Assembly: GCA_018242605.1 (NCBI GenBank)
Contig: JAFEBP010000027.1
Span: 1-63,983 of the forward strand
Reading direction: 5' to 3'
From: Planctomycetota bacterium
GTDB taxonomy: Bacteria > Planctomycetota > Phycisphaerae > Phycisphaerales > UBA1924
Length of the DNA stretch: 63,983 bases
Position 1 is the stretch's first letter; every line of letters starts with the position of its first letter. Below, in pieces: positions 8,794-17,017 of the stretch. A model generated the notes under the pieces. That model ran no database searches. It had not been told where the DNA came from and saw only the letters and a list, made by a program, of their open reading frames with translations. The translations under genes were made by a program, and so were the position numbers.

Positions 8794-9073
8794 GGGTGCC
8801 TTCCTTGGGTGTAGCGAGCGGGGGCGAGTGGGGGGCGGCCTGGTCGTCGAGGCCGACGTATGCGACATCAATGAACTCGACGCCCGGCATGGCGCAGAGT
8901 TCATCCCAGAGCGAGCGGTCGGCCTCGGCGCTGGGGGTTTCTGCGATCACCGCGATGCGGCGGCCGAAGCGTTCGCCGACGCTGAGTCGCCGATCTGACG
9001 TGAGCAGCGTCACGGCAAGTTCGGATGTGCCGGGATCCTCACTCAGGGTTACGACCAATCCGCTGATCGACAT
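8780..9073 (-). CDS. napD: NapD chaperone for nitrate reductase
   Basis: 97 residues. It begins with the NapD pattern ISGLVVTL and has the ferredoxin-like alternation of strands, with a mid-protein MPGVEFIDVAYVG in the usual place. NapD binds the Tat signal of NapA and holds back export until the cofactor is inserted. It is the first gene of the minus-strand nap operon, overlaps the napA start by 14 bases, and faces the tetraheme cytochrome gene across a 111-bp divergent control region. The C-terminal 20 residues are extra and poorly conserved in appearance. Confidence 0.9.
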   Translation of the reverse strand: MSISGLVVTLSEDPGTSELAVTLLTSDRRLSVGERFGRRIAVIAETPSAEADRSLWDELCAMPGVEFIDVAYVGLDDQAAPHSPPLATPKEGTHAHS

Positions 9074-9184
9074 ACATCACTTCCCGCGTTCGTTGGCTTG
9101 GGGTATTTACCAGGGAGCCGCGACCGAGGATTGTCTTGCGCTATTCTACACGGCGGAACCGGAATCTGCCGACGAGAGGCGAAC
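9074..9184. promoter_or_regulatory. Divergent nap control region
   Basis: These 111 bp separate napD (minus) from the tetraheme cytochrome gene (plus) and must hold promoters for both operons. I see an AT-rich patch (GGTATTTACC near 9100) and a TATTCT box near 9150, but no convincing FNR or NarL site, so regulation is unassigned. Confidence 0.5.
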
Positions 9185-9904
9185 ATGGTGATCTTCGACC
9201 AAAAGTCCTCCCAGCGTTCACAACCGGCGGCGAGGTTCGCCGGTTGGGTGCTGTGCGCCGGGTTCGTGGTGTTGGCGGGCGTGTTGTTTGCCTCGCCGCG
9301 GTCGGTCGAGATTCCCATCGCTCCCGCGAGCGCGGTGGATCGGTCGCTGCTGGTGGTGGGCCCGCGCCGGGAGGCCATGAAGGATCCGCCGCGGTTGATG
9401 GTGGAGGGCGTGCCGGAGAACTGCAACGCGTGTCATCAGATCTTCAAGTCGTCGCACGCCGGAGGAGAAGCGATCAACTATCACCAGGAGCTCAAGTTGA
9501 GCCACGGGCTCAACAACCGTTGCGTGAACTGTCACGATGCGCAGGACCGCGAACGGTTGACATTGCGTGACGGCACGACCGTGAGTTTCGGGGAAAGCCC
9601 TAGGTTGTGTTCGCAGTGCCACGGCACGGTGTATCGCGATTGGGAGAAGGGCACGCACGGCAAGACGTTGGGCTCGTGGGTCACCGATGCGCAATCTCAG
9701 CGTCGGCTGGTGTGCAACGAGTGCCACGACCCGCATTCTCCCAAGTACGAAGCGATGAAGCCCTTGCCGGGTCCCAACACACTGCGCATGGGCGAACAGG
9801 CGTTGCCTCACGTGAGCGAGGGCAAGCGCAGCCCGTTGCAGAGGTGGCTGAAACCGCACGGCGAGGGCGCGAAGACACCGACACAACACGAGGAGGCGCG
9901 ATGA
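9185..9904 (+). CDS. Membrane-anchored tetraheme cytochrome c
   Basis: 239 residues from the ATG at 9185 (GAGAGG upstream). One N-terminal membrane span (about 19-36) is followed by a periplasmic domain with four CxxCH sites at C80, C113, C142 and C177. The spacing and phrases such as YRDWEKGTHGK and NECHDPHSPKY match multiheme cytochromes found beside NrfD-type quinol modules. It overlaps the Fe-S gene by ATGA, so cytochrome, Fe-S protein and NrfD protein form one complex or operon. Lying divergent from napDAB, it probably passes electrons from quinol to the NapB-like protein in place of NapC. It is not NapC: it lacks the NapC/NirT fold pattern. Confidence 0.88.
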   Translation: MVIFDQKSSQRSQPAARFAGWVLCAGFVVLAGVLFASPRSVEIPIAPASAVDRSLLVVGPRREAMKDPPRLMVEGVPENCNACHQIFKSSHAGGEAINYHQELKLSHGLNNRCVNCHDAQDRERLTLRDGTTVSFGESPRLCSQCHGTVYRDWEKGTHGKTLGSWVTDAQSQRRLVCNECHDPHSPKYEAMKPLPGPNTLRMGEQALPHVSEGKRSPLQRWLKPHGEGAKTPTQHEEAR

Positions 9905-11022
9905 AGGAAGTCCGCATTTGGGATGGGCCGTCCGCGCGCTCCGGGCCGCCGGAGCCGGAGCTCACGCGGCGCAGCTTCCTGCGAACCGGGGCGGCGGCCG
10001 TGGGGGGAATGGCCGCGCTCGCCGCGGCGCTGAGCCCGCTGCGCGAACTGGCCCTCGATCAAGCGCCGAGCATGGATCAGTTCCTGCAGAAGCACTACAA
10101 GGAGATGACGGCGGCGGAGATGGAAGCGGCGCTGGATCGGATCCGCAAAAAGGTTGAGGAGCGGTACGACGTTCGGCCGCATCTGCGAGATATCAAGCCC
10201 ATGGAGGGCGTGGAGTTCGTGTACGCCCTCAACCTGTCGCGGTGCATCGGGTGCCGGAAATGCGTCCACGCGTGCGTGGCGGAGAACAATCAGTCACGCA
10301 GCCCCGAAATCCAGTACATCCGCGTGATCGAGATGCCGCGGGGGACGCTGGATGTTGAAAAGGGTGATCATCATTACGACCGGCCGACCGTGCCGGACGC
10401 GGCGCATTTCTACATGCCGGTGCAGTGCCACCAGTGCGCGAACCCCCCGTGCGTCAAGGTGTGCCCGGTGGAGGCGACGTGGCAGGAGCCAGACGGCGTC
10501 ACCGTCATTGATTACGACTGGTGTATCGGGTGCCGGTATTGCGAGGCGGCGTGCCCGTACTGGGCACGGCGGTTCAACTTTGCCCAACCGAAGCTCCCCA
10601 AGGAGCAACTCAACCCGAACATGTCGTACCTCTCGAATCGGCCGCGGGAGAAGGGCGTGATGGAGAAGTGCCACTTCTGCCTGCACCGCACCCGTGAAGG
10701 CCGGATGCCGGCGTGCGTGGAGATCTGCCCGACGGGCGCGAGAAAGTTCGGGAACGTATTGGATCCCAAATCCGAAGTGTCGCAGATTCTCAAGACCAAG
10801 CGGGTGTTCGTGCTGAAGGAGGAGGTCGGTACGCTGCCGCGGTTCTTTTACTATTTCGACGAGCGATACCCCAACAGCATTGATCCCGAGGCGCTCGCCA
10901 TCGCCCAGAAGCTGCGCGAGGAAGAGGGAGACCGGTACGGGCAGTTGCCTGGCGCCGCTGGCCCCGATCGCGCGATGATCGCGGCCACGCAGCCGCAATG
11001 GTGGGACGGGAGACAGGCGTGA
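9901..11022 (+). CDS. NrfC-like ferredoxin with four 4Fe-4S clusters, Tat-exported
   Basis: 373 residues. The ATG at 9901 overlaps the previous stop (ATGA). A Tat motif (TRRSFLRTG, residues 22-30) precedes a hydrophobic stretch. Four cysteine groups follow: C115/118/121/125 (CIGCRKCVHAC), the CHQCANPPCVKVCP group, CIGCRYCEAACP, and CHFCLHR joined to ACVEICP. That is the NrfC/PsrB/HybA fold, which wires a membrane quinone-binding NrfD partner to a redox enzyme. The NrfD gene follows with an overlapping start, supporting a complex at the outer face of the membrane. Its electron acceptor is inferred, from the divergent nap operon, to be the tetraheme cytochrome and then NapAB. Confidence 0.9.
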   Translation: MKEVRIWDGPSARSGPPEPELTRRSFLRTGAAAVGGMAALAAALSPLRELALDQAPSMDQFLQKHYKEMTAAEMEAALDRIRKKVEERYDVRPHLRDIKPMEGVEFVYALNLSRCIGCRKCVHACVAENNQSRSPEIQYIRVIEMPRGTLDVEKGDHHYDRPTVPDAAHFYMPVQCHQCANPPCVKVCPVEATWQEPDGVTVIDYDWCIGCRYCEAACPYWARRFNFAQPKLPKEQLNPNMSYLSNRPREKGVMEKCHFCLHRTREGRMPACVEICPTGARKFGNVLDPKSEVSQILKTKRVFVLKEEVGTLPRFFYYFDERYPNSIDPEALAIAQKLREEEGDRYGQLPGAAGPDRAMIAATQPQWWDGRQA

Positions 11023-12269
11023 AGACCTATCTGACGTTCCTGTGGCGGTGTTTCCGGCTCAGTTTCGTCGGGGACTATCGCTATTACGCCTGGATGTTCT
11101 TTCTCACCGTGTTCATCCTTCTGGGCGTGAACGCGTACTGCAAGCAGTTGGTGCAGGGGCTGGCCACGACGGGCATGACCGACCAGGTGTCGTGGGGGTT
11201 CTTTATCGCGAACTTCACGTTTCTGGTGGGGATGGCCGCCGCGGCGGTGATGCTGGTGATCCCGGTATACATCTTCCGCAACCGGGAACTGCACGATCTG
11301 GTGATCTTCGGGGAACTGTTCGCGGTGGCGGCGATCGTGATGGCGATGCTGTTCGTCACCGTGGATCTGGGGCGTCCGGATCGGTTTCATCATCTTCTTC
11401 TGCGGTTCAACTTCCCGGTCTCGATGTTGACCTGGGACGTGCTTGTGCTGAACGGTTACCTGCTTCTGAACCTGCACATCTGCGGGTACCTGGTGTACTG
11501 CGCGTATCGCAAGCGTGCTCCGAGCAGGCTGTTCTACATCCCGTTCGTGTTCGTCGCGATTTTCTGGGCGATCAGTATCCACACCGTTACGGCGTTCCTG
11601 TACAGCGGCCTTGGCGGGCGTCCTTTCTGGAACTCCGCCGTGGTGGCGCCGAGGTTTCTCGCGTCGGCGTTCGCGGCGGGGCCGGCGTTCCTGATCCTGA
11701 CACTCTCCGTGGTGAAGCGGTTCGCGGGTTTGGACGTGCCCGACAAGGCGTTCCTGACTCTGCGGAGTGTGGTGGCGGTGGCCCTCACCATCAACATGTT
11801 CCTGCTGGGCTCCGAGGCCTTCACGGAGTTCTACACGGATTCGGCGCACGTCGCCTCGGCGCGATACTTGTTCCTTGGGTTGCACGGGCGATCCGGGCTG
11901 GTCCCGTGGATATGGACCGCGATCTCGCTGAACACGATCGCGCTGGTCATGCTGTACACGCCGCTGAGTCGCCGGATCGGCGCGTTGCAAGTGGCGTGTG
12001 CGCTGCTCATCGCCGGCATCTGGATAGAGAAGGGCATGGGGATGATCGTGCCGGCCTTTGTGCCCACGCCGTTGGGCGAGATCGTGGAGTACTCGCCGAC
12101 GCTCAACGAAACACTGGTGACGCTGGGCATCTGGGCCGGCGGACTGCTGCTGTACACGATTCTGGTGCGAGTGACGGTTCCGGTGCTGGCGGGGCGGTTG
12201 ACATATGACCAGACCTTCGCCGCGGCGACCGGTGAAGTCACAGCGGTCGGAGATCGGAGCGTGAAGTGA
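11019..12269 (+). CDS. NrfD/PsrC-type quinone-interacting membrane protein
   Basis: 416 residues from GTG 11019, which overlaps the previous stop (GTGA); an ATG at 10998 would add seven residues. It is strongly hydrophobic with about ten membrane helices, as in NrfD/PsrC/HybB. Motifs include DLGRPDRFHHLLLRFNFP after the third helix, typical for the quinone-site region of this family, and WIEKGMGMIVPAFVPTP near the C-terminus, also frequent in NrfD-type subunits. It should oxidise menaquinol and hand electrons to the preceding Fe-S protein. The position after the cytochrome and Fe-S genes, all with overlapping starts, supports a single membrane complex. Confidence 0.92.
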   Translation: MKTYLTFLWRCFRLSFVGDYRYYAWMFFLTVFILLGVNAYCKQLVQGLATTGMTDQVSWGFFIANFTFLVGMAAAAVMLVIPVYIFRNRELHDLVIFGELFAVAAIVMAMLFVTVDLGRPDRFHHLLLRFNFPVSMLTWDVLVLNGYLLLNLHICGYLVYCAYRKRAPSRLFYIPFVFVAIFWAISIHTVTAFLYSGLGGRPFWNSAVVAPRFLASAFAAGPAFLILTLSVVKRFAGLDVPDKAFLTLRSVVAVALTINMFLLGSEAFTEFYTDSAHVASARYLFLGLHGRSGLVPWIWTAISLNTIALVMLYTPLSRRIGALQVACALLIAGIWIEKGMGMIVPAFVPTPLGEIVEYSPTLNETLVTLGIWAGGLLLYTILVRVTVPVLAGRLTYDQTFAAATGEVTAVGDRSVK

Positions 12270-12715
12270 GGCACGTTCCATCGGCATCGGACGGTCAAGA
12301 GGCCCTGCGCGATCACGTGATCGCGAGGGCGACCGATGCCCGACTGAGGCGTGGAGGGATGATCGATCGGGCCGAGATCATGCGGATGCTCGAAGACCGA
12401 ACCGTGGTGCGGTACCCGGTGGGCGTTCGCTTTGACGCCGAACCGCTTCAGCCCGGCGAGTTCGCGTGCCTGGAGGCCCTCGGGGAGCACCCGAACGACG
12501 GGTACTGCCTGTACATCCACCCGATGTTCGAGCCGGTGGACGATCTGATCCCGCTGCTCGTGGCGTATTACGTTCCCGCCGTGAACTACGGAGAGATAGC
12601 GACGCACGTGGAGGCGGAACTCTTCGGTTCGACGCTGCTGGGGATAGAGATCGAGGAGTACTACAAAATCCTCTGCTCGGTGGCCGACTCGGTGCCCCAG
12701 CCGCCCGCACCGTGA
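12266..12715 (+). CDS. Conserved hypothetical protein of the nap redox operon
   Basis: 149 residues; the start GTG overlaps the stop of the NrfD-type gene (GTGA), so it is the fourth cistron of the cytochrome/Fe-S/NrfD operon. No signal peptide and no membrane span. No cysteine cluster is visible (few Cys). The middle holds a distinctive block (LQPGEFACLEALGEHP then YCLYIHPMFE) and a C-terminal helical, acidic part (EIEEYYKILCSVAD). I do not recognise a family. By position it may be an assembly factor for the exported redox complex, but nothing in the sequence proves this. Confidence 0.8.
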   Translation: MRHVPSASDGQEALRDHVIARATDARLRRGGMIDRAEIMRMLEDRTVVRYPVGVRFDAEPLQPGEFACLEALGEHPNDGYCLYIHPMFEPVDDLIPLLVAYYVPAVNYGEIATHVEAELFGSTLLGIEIEEYYKILCSVADSVPQPPAP

Positions 12716-12804
12716 ACGGGCGTTGCCGACGGGGCCGCCGCGACTACCGTTACGCGTGACGGGATTCTCCGTCTTGCCCGCACGTTCGTCAGAGAAACAT
12801 CCCC

Positions 12805-14268
12805 ATGAGCAACATTCAAGCCGCCGCCGTGCTCTTCTGTTCAGCCTGCACGATGACCGCCTTCGGGGCCGAGCCGATCCCGGCCCTGGTCGTGACCGGA
12901 TTCAACAACCACAACTGGAAGTACACGAGCCGCTTTCACGCCGACACGCTGGCGGCGACCGGCAAGTTCACGGTGGACATCACCGATACTCCGGAGACGA
13001 CACTGGCGGACGCGAAGGCGATCGCCAAATACCGCATATTCATCCTGGACTTCAACGACTTCGGCAAGCCGCACCGCCTGGGCGCGGCGGCCGAAGAGGC
13101 GTTCGTGAAGGCGATTTCGGACGGCGCGGGAGTCGTCGCGGTGCACTCGGCCAACAACGCTTTCGACGGGTGGAAGCAGTATGAGCAGATGCTGGGGCTG
13201 ATGTGGCGTGAAGGGACGGGCCACGGGCAGTTCCACGCGTTCGATATCCAGTGGGTCGATGCCAAGCACCCGATCGTGAGCGGTCTGCCGGTGTGGACCG
13301 GGCATAACGACGAGTTGTATCACAAACTCGTCAACACGCAGAAATCCGAGTTCCACCTGCTGGCGCAGGCAATGTCCAGCAAGGAAAAGGGAGGCACGGG
13401 GAACAACGAGCCGATGGCGTTCACGCTGGAGTTCGGGAAGGGCCGCATTTTTGCGACTCCTCTGGGGCACGTGTGGGAAGGCAAACCCGATGGCAAGGGG
13501 ACGTGGAGTTCGTGCGACTCTCAGAAGGCATCGATCTCAGATCCGCAGTTCAAGATCCTGCTGTGTCGAGCCGCAGAATGGGCCGCTACCGGCGCGGTGA
13601 CGCTGCCGACCGCGTGGGCGGACTTACGGGCTCACAACACCCTTTCTGCCGCGGACGCCGCGGCCGGGTGGACCCTGCTGTTCGACGGCAAGACAACAAG
13701 TGCCTGGCGCGGTTACAAGCAGGACAAGTTCCCCGACAAGGGTTGGATCATCAAGGATGATGCGCTCTTCCACACGGCCCAGGGCGGCGGCGGGGACCTG
13801 TGCAGCATCGACGAGTACAGCGACTTCGAGTTTGAGTGCGAGTGGCGCGTTGGCGTTGGTGGCAATAGCGGCGTGATGTACCGCTGCACCGAGGATCACA
13901 ACTTCCCGTGGGAGACCGGTCCCGAGATGCAGATCCTGGATGACGGGGTGCACGCCGATGGCAAGAAGCCCAAGACGCGTGCGGGCACGCTCTACGACAT
14001 CATCGCCTGCAACGCGGATGTGTCGCGTCCCGCCGGCGAATGGAACAAGGCCCGCGCGGTGGTGAAGGGCACGCACATCCAGCACTACCTCAACGGTTTC
14101 AAGGTGGTTGACGTCGACACTGCGAGCGACGAGTACAAGGCCGCGCTGGCCGCGAGCAAGTGGCCCGGCATGCCCGACTTCAATACCCGCAAGCAGGGCC
14201 ACATCTGCCTTCAGGACCACGGCGACGAGGTGGCGTTCCGCAACATCCGCGTCAGGAAACTCAACTGA
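12805..14268 (+). CDS. Secreted ThuA-like plus DUF1080 (3-keto-disaccharide hydrolase-type) protein
   Basis: 487 residues with a signal peptide (about 1-22, cleaved near AFGA-EP). Residues 24-265 are a ThuA-like, class-I-amidotransferase-fold domain (VVTGFNNHNWKYTS, VVAVHSANNAF, GHGQFHAF, GRIFATPLGHVW). Residues 285-487 are DUF1080, a concanavalin-like fold now linked to 3-keto-glycoside hydrolysis (LLFDGKTTSAWRGY, GNSGVMYRC, QDHGDEVAFRNIRVRKL). The combination is common in planctomycetes and Bacteroidetes for sugar-derivative breakdown. It sits just upstream of xylulokinase and a sugar-isomerase-like gene, consistent with processing an imported or periplasmic sugar. Substrate is not determined. 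Confidence 0.9.
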   Translation: MSNIQAAAVLFCSACTMTAFGAEPIPALVVTGFNNHNWKYTSRFHADTLAATGKFTVDITDTPETTLADAKAIAKYRIFILDFNDFGKPHRLGAAAEEAFVKAISDGAGVVAVHSANNAFDGWKQYEQMLGLMWREGTGHGQFHAFDIQWVDAKHPIVSGLPVWTGHNDELYHKLVNTQKSEFHLLAQAMSSKEKGGTGNNEPMAFTLEFGKGRIFATPLGHVWEGKPDGKGTWSSCDSQKASISDPQFKILLCRAAEWAATGAVTLPTAWADLRAHNTLSAADAAAGWTLLFDGKTTSAWRGYKQDKFPDKGWIIKDDALFHTAQGGGGDLCSIDEYSDFEFECEWRVGVGGNSGVMYRCTEDHNFPWETGPEMQILDDGVHADGKKPKTRAGTLYDIIACNADVSRPAGEWNKARAVVKGTHIQHYLNGFKVVDVDTASDEYKAALAASKWPGMPDFNTRKQGHICLQDHGDEVAFRNIRVRKLN

Positions 14269-14289
14269 CGTTCTTCATGGCGGTGAATC

Positions 14290-15822
14290 ATGCTTCTGGG
14301 CATCGACATCGGAACTTCGTCGGCCAAGGCGGTCGTGATCGACGAGGCTGACGGACGGATCGTTTCATCCGGCGACTCCGAGTACTCGCCTTCGCAGCCC
14401 CGCAACGGTTGGTCGGAGCAGGACTCTGAAGTCTGGTGGCGGGGCTGTGTCGAGGCCGTGAAGAAGGCGATCGCCGCGGCGGGAATTCCCGGCGCGCAGG
14501 TCAAGGCGATCGGCGTCACCGGTCAGATGCACGGATCGGTGCTGCTGGGGGCCGATGCGAGGGATTCCGGGGGCACCGCCGAGGCGCTGCGGCCAGCGTT
14601 GCTCTGGAACGATCAACGCACAGCCAAAGAATGCGGGGACATCGAGCGGCTCGCCGGGGGGCGCAGGCGGTTGGTGGAGTGGGTCGGCAATGCCGCTCTC
14701 ACTGGGTTCACACTGCCGAAGCTGATGTGGGTGCGGGGGCATGAAGGGCACTTGTGGAACCAGGTCAAAGTCGTGCTGATGCCCAAGGACTTCGTGCGAT
14801 TCCGGATGACCGGAGATCTTGTGACGGATGTGGGGGACGCTTCGGGAACGCTTCTGTTCAATCCTGATCGGCGGGCGTGGTGCGAGCGGGCGACCGCTGC
14901 GTTCGGGATCGATCCCAGGTTGCTGCCCCGCGCGATGGAATCGTTCCGCATCGCCGGGACGATGACAGAGACCGCGGCCAAGACGCTCGGGCTCGCCGCG
15001 GGCACTCCTGTAGCGGCGGGATCGGGCGACAACATGTGCGGCGCGATCGGCGCCGGCGCGGTGACTCCGGGGATCGTGGCGGCGACGCTGGGGACCAGCG
15101 GCGTGATCTACGCCCACAGTGATCGGCCCAGAAAGGACGCGGCCGATCCCGAGCATTGCGGGCGATTGCACACCATGTGCGCGGCGACCGGCGCTGAGGG
15201 CTGGTGCATCACAGGCTGCATGCTTTCGGCGGGTCTGTCACTGCGGTGGGCGAGGGAGACGCTGGCTCCGGGTGTTTCGTACGACCAACTCATGGCGCAG
15301 GCCGCGTCGGTTCCCGCCGGTTGCGAGGGTCTGGTCTTCCTGCCGTACCTGACGGGCGAGCGGTGTCCGCATCCGGACCCCGGAGCCCGGGGTGGCTTCA
15401 TTGGGCTCACGGTTCGACACACGCGATCTCACTTGATCCGCGCCGTCATCGAGGGCGTGACGTTCGGGATGGGGCAAATTCTCGAACTGGTGCGGTCGAT
15501 CGGAGTGCCGGTGGGGGCGATCCGGTTGAGCGGCGGAGGGAATCGGTCCGCGCTGTGGCGGCAGATGCAGTCGGACGTGTACAACTGCAGAGTCGAGTCC
15601 ACGAACACGGAAGTTGGCGGGGGCGCGTTCGGCGCTGCCGTGCTGGCGGGCGTGGGGGTGGGGGTGTGGGAGAGCGTGGAGAACGCCTGCGCGAAGGTCG
15701 TGAAGGTGACCGAATCGGTCGAGCCCGCGGACCCGACGAAGTACGACCCGGTCCGGGCCGTGTACGCAAGAATGTACGAGTCGCTCCGGGAGCGGTTCGC
15801 CGAGTTGGGCGGTCTACGCTGA
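14290..15822 (+). CDS. xylB: Xylulokinase (FGGY family)
   Basis: 510 residues, the usual length. The N-terminal FGGY phosphate-binding motif is LGIDIGTSSAKAVVID. The GVTGQMHG motif with its Met-His, seen in xylulokinases, follows near residue 77, and the second ATPase half shows TLGTSGVIY, TGERCPHPDP and SGGGNRSALWRQMQSDV. It phosphorylates D-xylulose to xylulose-5-phosphate. The next gene, a xylose-isomerase-like protein, starts 4 bases after its stop, so the two are one operon. Another FGGY sugar such as ribulose is possible, but the MHG motif and context favour xylulose. Confidence 0.9.
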   Translation: MLLGIDIGTSSAKAVVIDEADGRIVSSGDSEYSPSQPRNGWSEQDSEVWWRGCVEAVKKAIAAAGIPGAQVKAIGVTGQMHGSVLLGADARDSGGTAEALRPALLWNDQRTAKECGDIERLAGGRRRLVEWVGNAALTGFTLPKLMWVRGHEGHLWNQVKVVLMPKDFVRFRMTGDLVTDVGDASGTLLFNPDRRAWCERATAAFGIDPRLLPRAMESFRIAGTMTETAAKTLGLAAGTPVAAGSGDNMCGAIGAGAVTPGIVAATLGTSGVIYAHSDRPRKDAADPEHCGRLHTMCAATGAEGWCITGCMLSAGLSLRWARETLAPGVSYDQLMAQAASVPAGCEGLVFLPYLTGERCPHPDPGARGGFIGLTVRHTRSHLIRAVIEGVTFGMGQILELVRSIGVPVGAIRLSGGGNRSALWRQMQSDVYNCRVESTNTEVGGGAFGAAVLAGVGVGVWESVENACAKVVKVTESVEPADPTKYDPVRAVYARMYESLRERFAELGGLR

Positions 15823-15826
15823 GGTC

Positions 15827-16972
15827 ATGCCATTTGCTGACCTGCGCCCTCAGACCGTCCGCCGTACCCCCGAGCAGATGCTCGCGCACCTCAAGTCGTT
15901 CGAACTAGACCTGAAGTTCTCGGCGGGCGTGTGGTTCTTTTCGCCCGCCGCGAGCCGGTTCCACTCCAAGTACGGCCCGGACCTGTCCCTTGAGCAGCGG
16001 CTCGAGATCGCTTCGGGGCTCGCCAAAGTCGGACTCTGTGCGATGGAGGCGCACTACCCCAACGAAATCAACGAGGGGAACGTGGCGATGTGGAAGAGCT
16101 TCTCCGCCTCGTCGGGGATCCGGGTGCTCACGGTGATTCCGCTGCTGTTCTGGGACGAGGCGTTTGAGTTCGGGTCGCTGTCGAATCCGGACGCTAAGGT
16201 GCGGCGGATGGCGATCGACCGCACGATCGGCGCCTTGAGGCTCAACAAGCAACTCGACACGGATTTCGCGATCGTGTGGCCGGGGATCGACGGGTACGAA
16301 AACGGCTTCGGCCTGGACTTCGCCGCGGCGCGGCGTCGCTTTGCAGAGGGATTGGCGGAGGCGATGGACGCGGTTCCGGGTGTGCGCATCGCGTTCGAGC
16401 CCAAGCCGTACGAGCCGCGGGGGCACATCCTGTACGGCACGACCCCCGAAGGGGTGCTGCTGGGCCGCGACGTCGAGGCCATGCTCAAGGCCGCCGAGAA
16501 CAAGGCGCTGATCGCGCAGGGGCATACGCTGTGCTGCATGAATCCCGAGATCGGGCATGTGCTGATGGGATACGAGGATCCCGCGTACGCCTTCTCATGG
16601 CCGCTGTGCGAGGGGAGATTGGCGCACTCGCATTGGAACAGCCAGCCGTTGGGCAACTACGACCAGGACCTGGGTGTGGGAGTCATCTCGCCCGAGATGG
16701 TCGAATCCATTCTTTACACGATGAGGATGCACGCCTATCAGGGGTACTTCGGGATCGACATCAACCCCGAACGGGTGCCGGTGGATGTGGCGCTGCGCAA
16801 CTCATTTGATGCGCTGCGTGCCGCGAACGATCGGATTGCGTCGTTGGACCATGAAGCGATCCTGTTCGCGCACTCGAATCCGGGGAAGTGCCGCGGCTGG
16901 CTGGAGGCGCACCTGTTGCGTGCGCGGGCGTCGCGGCCTGAGCGGCTGACTCCGCTGCCCCGGCCGCTGTGA
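15827..16972 (+). CDS. Xylose-isomerase-like TIM-barrel sugar isomerase
   Basis: 381 residues. The TIM-barrel signs of the xylose isomerase/AP-endonuclease-2 superfamily are visible: IAFEPKPYEPRGHILYGTT supplies a metal-binding Glu, NPEIGHVLMGYEDPAYAF follows as in these isomerases, and FGIDINPERVPVD holds a late acidic ligand. It is only distantly like classical XylA and lacks its long C-terminal arm. Tandem with xylulokinase (4-base gap), it plausibly isomerises an aldose to the ketose that the kinase phosphorylates. Rhamnose or another pentose isomerase activity is possible. It starts at ATG 15827. Confidence 0.82.
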   Translation: MPFADLRPQTVRRTPEQMLAHLKSFELDLKFSAGVWFFSPAASRFHSKYGPDLSLEQRLEIASGLAKVGLCAMEAHYPNEINEGNVAMWKSFSASSGIRVLTVIPLLFWDEAFEFGSLSNPDAKVRRMAIDRTIGALRLNKQLDTDFAIVWPGIDGYENGFGLDFAAARRRFAEGLAEAMDAVPGVRIAFEPKPYEPRGHILYGTTPEGVLLGRDVEAMLKAAENKALIAQGHTLCCMNPEIGHVLMGYEDPAYAFSWPLCEGRLAHSHWNSQPLGNYDQDLGVGVISPEMVESILYTMRMHAYQGYFGIDINPERVPVDVALRNSFDALRAANDRIASLDHEAILFAHSNPGKCRGWLEAHLLRARASRPERLTPLPRPL

Positions 16973-16987
16973 CGAGGGGATCAACGG

Positions 16988-17004
16988 TTGGCATGTCCGT
17001 TGCG
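16988..17004 (+). promoter_or_regulatory. Sigma-54 promoter upstream of flgL
   Basis: TTGGCATGTCCGTTGCG matches the -24/-12 consensus TGGCACG-N4-TTGC with one mismatch and exact GG-N10-GC spacing. Transcription would begin near 17014-17016, only a few bases before the ATG at 17018. Sigma-54 control of flagellar genes is known from other bacteria. Part of the site overlaps nothing coding. Confidence 0.6.
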
Positions 17005-17017
17005 TTCGAGCACGGAT

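Noticed and set aside
9601..9900. Upstream extension of the Fe-S protein within the cytochrome gene
   Set aside because: It overlaps the CxxCH-coding frame; the ATGA overlap at 9901 is the normal start.
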